Source of the DNA: Geodermatophilus obscurus DSM 43160
GTDB lineage: Bacteria > Actinomycetota > Actinomycetes > Mycobacteriales > Geodermatophilaceae
DNA length: 64,000 nucleotides
NCBI RefSeq assembly: GCF_000025345.1
Contig: NC_013757.1
Span: forward strand, 2,294,001 to 2,358,000
Direction: 5' to 3'
Shown: piece by piece, positions 32,264 to 40,148 of the stretch
How positions within the stretch are numbered: the stretch's first letter is position 1
Layout of the letters: every line of letters starts with the position of its first letter
Notes under the pieces: generated by a model
The model's database searches: none
Told to the model about the DNA's origin: nothing
The model's input: only the letters and a program-made list of their open reading frames with translations
Made by a program: the position numbers and the translations under genes

Positions 32264-33940
32264 GTGAGGGATGGCGCAGTGCCCGCGGTGCTCGTCCCGG
32301 AGGGGCGGGCCGCCGATCCGCAGCGGCCCGCCGTCGCGGTCTTCGACGGGAACTGGACGCTGGTGTCGGTCGACCAGGCCACCGCTGACCTGCTCGGCCG
32401 CCGGCGCGAGGAGCTGGCCGGCCGCAACATCTGGATCGCGCTGCCCGAGCTGGCCGGCACGATCTTCCACAGCTTCCTGCTGCACGCCCGCAGCGTCGGC
32501 GACCGGGTGACCTGGCGCGGTTTCTACCCGCCGGCGAGCTGCTGGCTGGACGCCACCGCGCACCGGGTCGGCGACCGGCTGCACGTCACCCTGAGGCCCA
32601 GCGCCGGCCCGGCGCCCGAGGGCGTGTCCGACCTCCCGGCCGGCGCGGCCGAGGACGACCGGCTGCGCTTCCTCGCCGAGGTCAGCGAGTCGATGGTCAG
32701 CACCCTGGACCCGGGCGAGTCGATGGCCACGCTGGTCGACCTCGTCGTCCCCCGGCTGTGCGACTGGGCCCTGGTCAGCGTGCTCGGGGACGACGGCGAC
32801 CCCGCCGGTGAGGGCTGGGCGCACCGGGATCCCGCCCTGGCGGGCGACCTCGACCTGTACCTGAGCAGGAGGGTGCGCGCTGCGGACGACGACAACCCGC
32901 TGGTCAAGGCGCTGCTCACCGGCGAGCCGATCCACCTGCCGGTGATCGACCCGGCGATGGTCGAGCCGGCGATCGGCGGCGACGAGGAGGTCCGCGCGGC
33001 CTGGGAGCGGCTGGACGCGGGCTCGATCACCGTCGTCCCGCTGCGGGCGCGTGCCGAGACCTTCGGCGTCCTCGGGCTGGTCAACGGCTCGGCCCGGCCG
33101 CCGCACAGCGAGATGGAGATCGCCACGGCGGTGGAGGTGGCCCGCCGGGCCTCGCTGGCCATCGACAACGCCCGGCTCTACGGCCGCCAGCTCGCCGTCG
33201 CCGAGACCCTGCAGCGCAGCCTGCTGACCCCGCCGCCGCAGCCCGACGACCTGGAGATCGCCGTCCGCTACCTGCCCGCGTCGAGCACCCTGCACGTCGG
33301 CGGCGACTGGTACGACGCCTTCCAGCAGCCCGACGGCGCGACGCTGCTGGTGATCGGCGACGTCGTGGGCCACAACGTCGACGCGGCCGCGGCGATGGGG
33401 CAGGTGCGCAGCATCCTGCGCGGCATCGCCTACGACCGGCAGGAGGAGCCGGCGCGGGTGCTCACCCGGGTCGACGCCGCGCTCACCGGCCTGCGGATCG
33501 GCACCCTGGCCACCGCGCTGATCGCGCGCATCGAGCAGCCCGGCGAGCTCGCCGGCAGCGGACGGCGGGTGCTGCGCTGGTCCTCGGCCGGGCACCTGCC
33601 GCCGCTGCTGCTGCGCGGGAACGGCCGGGTGGAGCTGCTGGCGAGCGAGCCGCAGACGCTGCTGGGCGCGGAGTCGACCCGGCCGCGGACCGACGCGGTG
33701 GCCGAGGTCGGCCCCGGCGACACGCTGCTCTTCTACACCGACGGGCTGGTCGAGCAGGGCCGCACCGGCATCGACGAGGGCACCGACCGGCTGGTGGCCG
33801 CCGTCCGCGAGCTGGCTGCGGTCCCGGTGCACCGGCTGTGCGACGCGCTGATCGAGCGGATCGTCGGGCGCCGGCCGGAGGACGACGTCGCGATCGTCGC
33901 CGTCCGCTGCTCCGCCCAGGGCGGCGGCCCGGCCGGCTGA
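32264..33940 (+). CDS. PAS-GAF-SpoIIE (PP2C-type) phosphatase
   Basis: A 558-residue cytosolic signalling phosphatase. Residues about 20-125 are a PAS domain (AVFDGNWTLVSVDQATADLL). Residues about 145-310 are a GAF domain starting LRFLAEVSESMVSTLDPGES. Residues about 330-555 are the SpoIIE-type PP2C domain: AETLQRSLLTPPPQPDDLEI, HVGGDWYDAFQQPDGATLLV, IGDVVGHNVDAAAAMGQVRS and LFYTDGLVEQGRTGIDEGTD, with the metal-binding Asp residues in place. Such proteins dephosphorylate STAS anti-anti-sigma factors; the STAS protein at 35.7 kb is a possible partner. No kinase (RsbW) gene is in the window. Confidence 0.9.
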   Translation: MRDGAVPAVLVPEGRAADPQRPAVAVFDGNWTLVSVDQATADLLGRRREELAGRNIWIALPELAGTIFHSFLLHARSVGDRVTWRGFYPPASCWLDATAHRVGDRLHVTLRPSAGPAPEGVSDLPAGAAEDDRLRFLAEVSESMVSTLDPGESMATLVDLVVPRLCDWALVSVLGDDGDPAGEGWAHRDPALAGDLDLYLSRRVRAADDDNPLVKALLTGEPIHLPVIDPAMVEPAIGGDEEVRAAWERLDAGSITVVPLRARAETFGVLGLVNGSARPPHSEMEIATAVEVARRASLAIDNARLYGRQLAVAETLQRSLLTPPPQPDDLEIAVRYLPASSTLHVGGDWYDAFQQPDGATLLVIGDVVGHNVDAAAAMGQVRSILRGIAYDRQEEPARVLTRVDAALTGLRIGTLATALIARIEQPGELAGSGRRVLRWSSAGHLPPLLLRGNGRVELLASEPQTLLGAESTRPRTDAVAEVGPGDTLLFYTDGLVEQGRTGIDEGTDRLVAAVRELAAVPVHRLCDALIERIVGRRPEDDVAIVAVRCSAQGGGPAG

Positions 33941-34050
33941 GCGACGCTGCCGGGGAGCCCTCGGCTGCTCAGGGTGCGGACGGGGTGGCAGCGCGTCACG
34001 ATGGGTTGAGGCACGGGCGTCCGGGCCGAGTCCCCGACGAGGAGGCAGTC

Positions 34051-35340
34051 GTGATCGGACGACCGACGACCCGGCGGGGTCCGGGGGGAGGCCGTCCGGG
34101 CGGCCCCTCGACGGCGACGACGACCGGGCGGTCCGTGGTGGTCTTCGCCGACCCGGACGAGGACGGCGCGGCCACGCTACGCCGGCTGGCCGGGCTCTCG
34201 GACGTCGCCGACTCCCGCGACGCCGAGCCGGGGGACGCCGACGCGCGGGCGCTGCGGCAGGCCGACGCGGTCGTCTTCCCCGGGCTCGGGCTGGCCGTGG
34301 CCGCCGTCGACCCGCAGCGGCTGGCCGGCGACGGGGCGGTGCTCGCCGTGACCCCCGAGCTCGTCCACCACGTGCTCCCGGAGGTCCCCGAGGGCTACCT
34401 CGCCGGGTACCGGGACGCCGTCACCGACCTCACCGGGCGGCTGCTCGACCTCCCCGGGGACAGCGCCGAGCCCAACGCCCCGCCGTTCGCCGACACCCCG
34501 CAGTACACCTGGGGGCTGCAGGCCACCGAGGTGCCGACCTCGCCGCGCACCGGCCACGGCATCCGGGTGGCCGTGCTCGACACCGGCGTCGACCTCACCC
34601 ACCCCGACCTCGCCGGCCGCTCGGTCACCGCCACCTCCTTCGTCGCCGGCCAGTCGCCGCAGGACGGGCACGGTCACGGCACGCACTGCGTGGGCACCGC
34701 CTGCGGCCCGCGCACGCCGCAGGGGACGCGCGGCTACGGCGTCGCCTCCGACGCGGAGGTCTTCGTCGGGAAGGTGCTCAGCGACGAGGGCTCGGGCACC
34801 GACGCGGAGATCCTCGCCGGCATCGCATGGGCGGTCCGCAACGGGTGCCAGGTGATCTCGATGTCGCTGGGCGCCGACGTCGTCGAGCCCAGCCCGGCCT
34901 ACACGGCGGCGGGCCGGCGGGCCCTGGACCAGGGGTCGCTGATCGTGGCGGCCGCGGGCAACAACGCCGACCGGGAGAACGGGGACGTCGGCTTCGTCGG
35001 AGTGCCGGCCAACAGCCCGGAGATCCTGGCCGTCGGCGCACTGGACCCGTTCCTCGCGGTCGCCTGGTTCTCCGCCCGCAGCAGCGCCGTCCCCGGCGGG
35101 CAGGTCGACCTGGCCGCGCCCGGGGTGGACGTGTACTCGGCCTGGCCGCTGCCGGACTGCTACGACACGATCAGCGGCACCAGCATGGCGACGCCGCACG
35201 TCGCCGGCCTGGCCGCGTTGTGGGCCGAGGAGACCGGACTGCGTGGGCGGGAGCTCTGGCAGACCCTGACCGGGGCCGCGCGGCGGCTGACCGCCCCCTC
35301 GGTGGACGTAGGCTCGGGGCTGCCGCTCGCGCCGCGGTGA
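34051..35340 (+). CDS. Subtilisin-like serine peptidase (S8)
   Basis: A 429-residue S8 peptidase with the full triad: Asp in VAVLDTGVDLTHPDLAGRS (about 176), His in GHGHGTHCVGTACGP (about 212) and Ser in TISGTSMATPHVAGLAALWA (about 377), plus oxyanion Asn in VAAAGNNADRENGDV. The first 130 residues (after a basic TTRRGPGGGRPGG start) do not look like a secretion signal and could be a built-in pro-region. GTG 34051 has GAGGAGG 5 nt upstream. It is followed by a separate I9-like gene, suggesting that an inhibitor or chaperone is supplied in trans. Confidence 0.92.
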   Translation: MIGRPTTRRGPGGGRPGGPSTATTTGRSVVVFADPDEDGAATLRRLAGLSDVADSRDAEPGDADARALRQADAVVFPGLGLAVAAVDPQRLAGDGAVLAVTPELVHHVLPEVPEGYLAGYRDAVTDLTGRLLDLPGDSAEPNAPPFADTPQYTWGLQATEVPTSPRTGHGIRVAVLDTGVDLTHPDLAGRSVTATSFVAGQSPQDGHGHGTHCVGTACGPRTPQGTRGYGVASDAEVFVGKVLSDEGSGTDAEILAGIAWAVRNGCQVISMSLGADVVEPSPAYTAAGRRALDQGSLIVAAAGNNADRENGDVGFVGVPANSPEILAVGALDPFLAVAWFSARSSAVPGGQVDLAAPGVDVYSAWPLPDCYDTISGTSMATPHVAGLAALWAEETGLRGRELWQTLTGAARRLTAPSVDVGSGLPLAPR

Positions 35341-35369
35341 GAGCGCGCTCCGGCGGCGACGCCCGGGGC

Positions 35370-35375
35370 TACCGT
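35370..35375 (+). promoter_or_regulatory. -10 box TACCGT, leaderless start of the I9-like gene
   Basis: TACCGT - CCTCCC - GTG 35382. The I9-like gene can therefore be expressed independently of the protease gene. Confidence 0.6.
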
Positions 35376-35381
35376 CCTCCC

Positions 35382-35615
35382 GTGACCGCTGTGATCGTCA
35401 CCGTCGACGACGCGCACCGCGCCCGGCTGGACGCGGTCGCCGAGGCACTGCGCCGGCACGGCCTGCAGGTGGAGCAGGTGCTCTCCGAGGTGGGCCTGAT
35501 CGCCGGGCAGCTGCCCGCCGGGCGGGCGCTCGGGGAGCTGCGGGTGGAGGGCGTGGCCGCGGTCGAGGAGGCCCGCACCGTCCGGTTGCCCCCGCCGGAC
35601 GCGCCGGTCCAGTAG
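35382..35615 (+). CDS. Stand-alone peptidase-inhibitor-I9-like (propeptide-like) protein
   Basis: A 77-residue protein: MTAVIVTVDDAHRARLDAVA, then EALRRHGLQVEQVLSEVGLI, GELRVEGVAAVEEARTVRLP. The beta-alpha-beta-beta-alpha-beta pattern with GxIxG and a final strand after V.GV..VE is that of subtilisin propeptides (inhibitor I9). Similar short proteins beside S8 genes are sometimes labelled ketohydroxyglutarate aldolase, which I consider wrong. It lies 42 nt after the S8 peptidase gene but has its own leaderless promoter. Expected role: folding chaperone or inhibitor of the neighbouring protease, in the cytoplasm. Confidence 0.7.
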   Translation: MTAVIVTVDDAHRARLDAVAEALRRHGLQVEQVLSEVGLIAGQLPAGRALGELRVEGVAAVEEARTVRLPPPDAPVQ

Positions 35616-35667
35616 CCGCTCGGCGCGGGGCGCCGCGACCTGGTCCGTCGCGCCGGGCACGCGTCGT

Positions 35668-35673
35668 CAGCGT
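35668..35673 (+). promoter_or_regulatory. -10-like CAGCGT before the STAS gene
   Basis: CAGCGT - 7 nt (GGGAGGC) - GTG 35681. The first base deviates from TANNNT. Confidence 0.4.
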
Positions 35674-35680
35674 GGGAGGC

Positions 35681-36022
35681 GTGCACCGCCTGAGCGCCGG
35701 GTCCGAGCCGCCGAGCGGCGCCTCCCGGGTGGTGCACGAGGACGCCGGCCCGGTGCTGCACCTGCTCGGTGACGTCGACGGACCCCTGGTCGGGCAGCTG
35801 CGCGCCGAGGGCGTGGACGAGCGCGAGCTGGTCGCGGTGCACGTCGCCTCGGTCGGCTACATCGACTCGGCCGGCCTGTCGCTGCTGGTGCGCTGGGCGC
35901 AGTCCGCGGCTCGCGACGGCCGGCCGGCGGTCCTGCGGCACGCCTCGCCGCGGTTCCGCGAGGTGCTCGACCTCGCCGGTATCTCGGTGCTCTCCACCCT
36001 CGAGGACGACGGCCGCGCCTGA
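35681..36022 (+). CDS. STAS-domain protein (anti-anti-sigma factor-like)
   Basis: A 113-residue STAS protein. The core reads [40 protein letters not shown] and [28 protein letters not shown] carries the Ser that partner kinases phosphorylate in SpoIIAA/RsbV. The start could be GTG 35672 or 35681; 35681 is preferred because CAGCGT ends 7 nt before it and GGGAGG overlaps the spacer. No anti-sigma kinase or sigma gene is adjacent; the SpoIIE-type phosphatase 2 kb upstream is a candidate partner. Confidence 0.85.
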   Translation: MHRLSAGSEPPSGASRVVHEDAGPVLHLLGDVDGPLVGQLRAEGVDERELVAVHVASVGYIDSAGLSLLVRWAQSAARDGRPAVLRHASPRFREVLDLAGISVLSTLEDDGRA

Positions 36023-36053
36023 CCGGCCCGCACGCCCGCGCACGGCCCCCCTA

Positions 36054-36059
36054 CAGTCC
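36054..36059 (+). promoter_or_regulatory. -10 box TACAGT for the oxidoreductase gene
   Basis: On the plus strand a CTACAGT stretch ends the line before 36060, giving TACAGT about 40 nt upstream of GTG 36100; the leader holds GGGGGAGG. Confidence 0.4.
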
Positions 36060-36099
36060 GCGGGGACGGCCCGCCGGGGGTCGGGGGAGGTGGGCGACC

Positions 36100-36888
36100 G
36101 TGGACCGAGCGCCGGTCATCGCGCTGCTGGGACTGGGGGAGGCCGGGTCGGAGATCGCCCGCGACCTGCTCGCCGCGGGTGCCGACGTCCGTGGGTACGA
36201 CCCGCGGGTCAGCCCGCCGCCCGGGGTGCTGCCGCGGGCCGACGAGGCCGCTGCGGTGGCCGACGCCGATCTGGTGCTCAGCGTCAACAGCGCCGCCGAC
36301 GCCCCCGTCGCGCTGCGCAACGCCCTGCCTGGCCTGCGCCCGGGCACCGTGTGGGCCGACCTCAACACCGCCGCGCCCGGCGTCAAGCGGGACCTGGCCG
36401 CGGCCGTCGCCGGCCGGGGCGTGCCCGTGGCCGACGTGGCGCTGCTGGCCACGGTCCCCGGGCGGGGGCTGCGCACGCCGATGCTGGCCTCCGGGGACGG
36501 CGCCCGCTCCTACGCCCAGGTGCTGGCCGGCTTCGGCGTGACCGTCGACCTGCTGGACGGTCCGCCCGGCGCGGCCATCTCCCGCAAGCTGCTGCGCAGC
36601 GTCTTCTGGAAGGGCGTGGCCGCCGCCGTGGTCGAGGCGATGGAGGGTGCGGAGGCGGCCGGGGTCGCCGACTGGCTGCGCGGCGACATCGGCGCCCAGC
36701 TGGACCGCTTCACGGCCGCCGACGTCGAGACCTTCGTCGCCGGGTCGCAGCTGCACGCCCGCCGCCGGTCGGCGGAGATGGCCGCGGCCGCCGACCAGCT
36801 GCGCGACCTCGGCGTGCCGCCGCGGGTGGCGGAGGCCGCCCGGGACCAGCTCGCCTCCCTGGTCGAGAAGGCAGCCGAGCCCGGCTGA
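36100..36888 (+). CDS. NAD(P)-binding 6-phosphogluconate-dehydrogenase-like oxidoreductase (DUF1932)
   Basis: A 262-residue beta-hydroxyacid-dehydrogenase-superfamily protein. The Rossmann domain opens [20 protein letters not shown] (GxGxxG) and continues [34 protein letters not shown] and [16 protein letters not shown]. The C-terminal helical domain, [20 protein letters not shown], corresponds to DUF1932 with the catalytic-type Lys. Substrate unknown; relatives include imine reductase-like and phosphogluconate dehydrogenase-like enzymes. GTG 36100 follows GGGGGAGG. Confidence 0.87.
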   Translation: MDRAPVIALLGLGEAGSEIARDLLAAGADVRGYDPRVSPPPGVLPRADEAAAVADADLVLSVNSAADAPVALRNALPGLRPGTVWADLNTAAPGVKRDLAAAVAGRGVPVADVALLATVPGRGLRTPMLASGDGARSYAQVLAGFGVTVDLLDGPPGAAISRKLLRSVFWKGVAAAVVEAMEGAEAAGVADWLRGDIGAQLDRFTAADVETFVAGSQLHARRRSAEMAAAADQLRDLGVPPRVAEAARDQLASLVEKAAEPG

Positions 36889-36930
36889 GCGTCCGCCCGG
36901 CGCGTCGGGTCGCCGACGGGTCGCGCCGTC

Positions 36931-36953
36931 GTCATGTCGTCATGACGTATCGT
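36931..36953 (+). promoter_or_regulatory. Promoter region of pfkA with GTCATG repeats
   Basis: GTCATGTC GTCATGAC (36931-36946) is a tandem repeat ending in the palindrome GTCATGAC. It abuts TATCGT (36948-36953), a good -10 box 33 nt before GTG 36987. The repeat sits where a repressor or activator would touch the core promoter. Confidence 0.45.
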
Positions 36954-36986
36954 CGTGCACTCCGCCACGACCTGAGGAGCTGCCCG

Positions 36987-38015
36987 GTGCGCATCGGGAT
37001 CCTGACCGGCGGGGGCGACTGCCCCGGCCTCAACGCCGTCATCCGTTCGGTGGTCCGCACCGCGACGACCCAGTACGGCAGCTCGGTGATCGGTTTCCGC
37101 GACGGCTGGCGCGGCTTGCTGGAGGACCGGGCCACGCCGCTGGACGTCGCCGCCGTCGACGGCCTGCTGACCCGGGGCGGGACGACGCTGGGCTCGGCCC
37201 GGGTGGCGCCGGAGAAGCTGCACGCGGGTCTCCGCGACATGACGGCCGTGCTGGCCGCGCACGGCGTCGACGTGCTCATCCCGATCGGCGGCGAGGGCAC
37301 GCTCACCGCGGCGCACCTGTTGTCGGAGGCCGGCGTCCCGGTGGTCGGGATCCCCAAGACCATCGACAACGACATCGACTGCACGGACCTGACCTTCGGG
37401 TTCGACACCGCGGTCAGCATCGCCACGGAGATGATCGACCGGCTGCACACGACCGCCGAGTCGCACCAGCGGGTGCTGCTCGTGGAGGTCATGGGCCGGC
37501 ACGCCGGGTGGATCGCGCTGCACGCGGGCCTGGCCGCCGGCGCGCACCTGACCCTGGTGCCGGAGGAGCCCTTCGACGTCGCCGAGGTGGCGAAGATCGT
37601 CGAGGACCGCTTCGCCCGGGGCGACTCGCACGTCATCGGCGTCGTGGCCGAGGGCGCCGCCCCGCTGCCCGGCACCATGCTCGTCCGCGACGGCGGCGTC
37701 GACGAGTACGGCCACAAGCGGTTCACCGGCGTGGCGCAGCAGCTCGGCGAGGAGCTGGAGCGGCGCACCGGCAAGGAGGTGCGCACCACCGTGCTCGGCC
37801 ACGTGCAGCGCGGCGGCACGCCGACCTCCTTCGACCGGGTGCTGGCCACCCGGTTCGGCCTGCACGCCACCGTCGCCGCGCACGAGGGCAGCGTCGGCCG
37901 GATGGTGGCGCTGCGCGGCACGGAGATCGAGCTGGTGCCGCTGGCCGACGCCGTCGCCCGGCTGAAGACGGTGACGCCGTCCCGGCTCGCGGAGACCCTC
38001 GCCTTCACCGGCTGA
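36987..38015 (+). CDS. pfkA: 6-phosphofructokinase (ATP-type)
   Basis: A 342-residue phosphofructokinase that makes fructose 1,6-bisphosphate in glycolysis. It begins [20 protein letters not shown] (nucleotide loop), has [27 protein letters not shown], where Gly rather than Asp after GGE points to ATP instead of pyrophosphate as donor, the catalytic [20 protein letters not shown], and [19 protein letters not shown] with the substrate-binding MGR. GTG 36987 has GAGGAG 8 nt upstream. Monocistronic, with a hairpin 55 nt after the stop. Confidence 0.95.
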   Translation: MRIGILTGGGDCPGLNAVIRSVVRTATTQYGSSVIGFRDGWRGLLEDRATPLDVAAVDGLLTRGGTTLGSARVAPEKLHAGLRDMTAVLAAHGVDVLIPIGGEGTLTAAHLLSEAGVPVVGIPKTIDNDIDCTDLTFGFDTAVSIATEMIDRLHTTAESHQRVLLVEVMGRHAGWIALHAGLAAGAHLTLVPEEPFDVAEVAKIVEDRFARGDSHVIGVVAEGAAPLPGTMLVRDGGVDEYGHKRFTGVAQQLGEELERRTGKEVRTTVLGHVQRGGTPTSFDRVLATRFGLHATVAAHEGSVGRMVALRGTEIELVPLADAVARLKTVTPSRLAETLAFTG

Positions 38016-38069
38016 ACGAGGACCCCTGCGGACCCGAGGCGCCCGCCCGGCGGTCGCAGCGACGGCTCC

Positions 38070-38093
38070 GGGGCACTGGGATCCCGGCGCCCC
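38070..38093 (+). terminator. Hairpin downstream of pfkA
   Basis: GGGGC-(act)-GGGA / TCCC-(gg)-GCCCC, i.e. two stacked stems of 4-5 bp with small internal loops, followed by GTGTGTTACG. Modest stability, no U-tract. Confidence 0.35.
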
Positions 38094-38264
38094 GTGTGTT
38101 ACGGCCGTGTTTCGAAGGGGCCCGGAGTGGGCACGGCTGCCCGATCCGGTCGGGTGGAGCACGCCGCCATGGTGCCGGAGGACCGCTCCTCGCGATCGGC
38201 GCGCAGCGCAGTTCCGGCCGTGCACCCGTGGGCACGCGGTCGCACCCCACGAGGGATGGCCCCC

Positions 38265-38336
38265 ATGCACGGAGGCACGCTCCTGTCCGACTCCCGGCCC
38301 AGCCGGCGCCCGACCCCCGGCGGTGCCCGATGGTGA
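38265..38336 (+). CDS. Possible 23-residue leader peptide before ngg
   Basis: ATG 38265 follows GAGGGATGG and opens MHGGTLLSDSRPSRRPTPGG ending ARW, stop TGA 38334-38336. The stop overlaps an in-frame ATG of ngg (TGATG at 38334-38338), the arrangement of a translationally coupled leader. There is no other gene in 38016-38329. The peptide shows no regulatory codon run, so it may simply be chance. Confidence 0.3.
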   Translation: MHGGTLLSDSRPSRRPTPGGARW

Positions 38337-40084
38337 TGCGGCCCCCGGTCCGTCGCCGGCCCACGCTGTCGGCCGCCAGCCCGCTCACCGGCGTCCCCTG
38401 GCAGCCGCCGTCGGAGCACCAGCTGCGCGGGATGCGGTCGGGGGTGGCCCTCGACCTGGGCTGGGGACGGCTGGTCTTCGGGCAGACCTTCGCCGACCTC
38501 CGGGGCATCGTCGACGTGCTGCGCGACGAGGCCGCCGGCCGCCGCGACATCTGCATGTACCCGCGGGACCCCCAGGTGCTGGTCGGGCTGGCTCCGGACG
38601 AGCTCTTCGTCGACCCGAGCTACACCTTCCGGCTCGACCTGCACTGCTACCGGCCGCGGCGCGAGCTCATCGAGGGCGTCTTCGTCCGGACGGTGTCCAG
38701 CCCGGCCGACGTCCGCGAGCTCGAGCGGATCCACGACCGCGCCGGCATGGTCCCCGCCGACCCGGCGATCACCTGGCGCAACCAGCGCACCCGCACCGTC
38801 ACCCACCTGGTCGCCGAGGACCGCCGGACCGGTGAGGTGGTCGGGACGGTCACCGGGGTGGACCACGTGCTGGCCTTCGGCGACCCTGAGGGCGGCAGCA
38901 GCCTGTGGTGCCTCGCCGTCGACCCGCAGAGCGCGCCGCCGGGGACGGGGGAGGCGCTGGTGCGGGTGCTGGCGGAGCGGTACGCCGCGCGCGGGCGCGC
39001 CTACCTGGACCTGTCGGTGCTGCACGACAACACCGGCGCGATCGCGCTGTACCGCAAGCTGGGGTTCCGGCAGGTGTCGGCGGTCGTCGTCAAGCGGAAG
39101 AACTCGATCAACGCGCCGCTGTTCGTGGGCGGCCCGCCCGGTCTCGGCGACCTCAACCCCTACGCCCGGATCCTCGCCGACGAGGCGCTGCGCCGGGGCG
39201 TCCGCGTCGAGGTCACCGACGTCGCGTCAGGCGAGATGCGGCTGAGCCTCGGCGGGCGCAGCGTGCTGACCCGGGAGAGCCTCTCGGAGCTGACCACCGC
39301 GGTCGCGATGAGCCGGTGCGACGACAAGCGGGTCACCCGGCGCGTGCTGCAGGGCGCCGGCGTCCGCGTGGCCCGTGGCGCCGAGGTGCCCGGCGGGGAC
39401 CTCACCGCCGCCCTGGGGCTGCTCGACGAGGTGGGGCAGGTGGTGGTCAAGCCGGCCCGCGGCGAGCAGGGCCGGGGCATCACCGTGGGGGTGCAGGACC
39501 CCGCCGCCCTGCGGCGCGCGGTCGACGTGGCCCTTCGGCACTGTCCCGACGTCCTGGTCGAGGAGCTGGTGGCGGGGGAGGACCTGCGGGTCGTCGTCAT
39601 CGACCACGAGGTGGTGGCCGCGGCCGTCCGCCGGCCGGCCGAGGTGGTCGGCGACGGCCACCGGGACGTCACCGCGCTGGTCCGCGAGACCAGTCGCCGA
39701 CGGGAGCGGGCCACCGGCGGGGAGTCGCGCATCCCGCTCGACGAGGTCACCGCCGAGGTGGTGGCCGAGTCCGGCTACGCGATGGGTGACGTCCCACCGT
39801 CGGGGGAGCGCCTCCGCGTCCGGCGGACGGCGAACCTGCACACCGGCGGCACGATCGAGGACGTCACCGCGCGGCTGCACCCGGACGTCGCGGAGGCCGC
39901 CGTCCGGGCCAGCCGGGCCATCGACATCCCGGTCACCGGCCTGGACTTCATCGTCCCGGACGTCGACGGGCCCGAGCACGTGTTCATCGAGGCCAACGAG
40001 CGGCCGGGGCTGGCCAACCACGAGCCCCGGCCGACGGCGCAGCGCTTCGTCGACCTGCTCTTCCCGGAGACCCGCCACCGCTGA
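38330..40084 (+). CDS. ngg: N-acetylglutaminylglutamine synthetase
   Basis: A 584-residue fusion of a GNAT acetyltransferase (about 110-265) and an ATP-grasp ligase (about 300-575), the layout of Ngg, which makes the osmoprotectant precursor N-acetylglutaminylglutamine amide. GNAT motifs are LWCLAVDPQSAPPGTGEALV and LSVLHDNTGAIALYRKLGFR. ATP-grasp motifs are TRRVLQGAGVRVARGAEV, VVVKPARGEQGRGITVGV, VEELVAGEDLRVVVID and HVFIEANERPGLANHEP. Starts at ATG 38330 or ATG 38336 are both possible. The usual partner, the amidotransferase AsnO, is not next to it in this window. Confidence 0.88.
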   Translation: MVMRPPVRRRPTLSAASPLTGVPWQPPSEHQLRGMRSGVALDLGWGRLVFGQTFADLRGIVDVLRDEAAGRRDICMYPRDPQVLVGLAPDELFVDPSYTFRLDLHCYRPRRELIEGVFVRTVSSPADVRELERIHDRAGMVPADPAITWRNQRTRTVTHLVAEDRRTGEVVGTVTGVDHVLAFGDPEGGSSLWCLAVDPQSAPPGTGEALVRVLAERYAARGRAYLDLSVLHDNTGAIALYRKLGFRQVSAVVVKRKNSINAPLFVGGPPGLGDLNPYARILADEALRRGVRVEVTDVASGEMRLSLGGRSVLTRESLSELTTAVAMSRCDDKRVTRRVLQGAGVRVARGAEVPGGDLTAALGLLDEVGQVVVKPARGEQGRGITVGVQDPAALRRAVDVALRHCPDVLVEELVAGEDLRVVVIDHEVVAAAVRRPAEVVGDGHRDVTALVRETSRRRERATGGESRIPLDEVTAEVVAESGYAMGDVPPSGERLRVRRTANLHTGGTIEDVTARLHPDVAEAAVRASRAIDIPVTGLDFIVPDVDGPEHVFIEANERPGLANHEPRPTAQRFVDLLFPETRHR

Positions 40085-40142
40085 AGGAGGACCCCCCTGC
40101 TCCCGCCACTCGCAGGCTCGGGGCGGGACCCGGGACGGGGCC
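40085..40142 (+). repeat. Gene-terminal palindromic repeat, copy C
   Basis: Directly after the ngg stop: AGGAGGACCCCCCTGCTC, stem CCCGCC, loop ACTCGCAGGCTCGG, GGCGGG, then ACCCGGGACGGGGCC. It lies in the 64-bp gap to the convergent QuiC-like gene. Confidence 0.7.
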
Positions 40143-40148
40143 ACTCCG

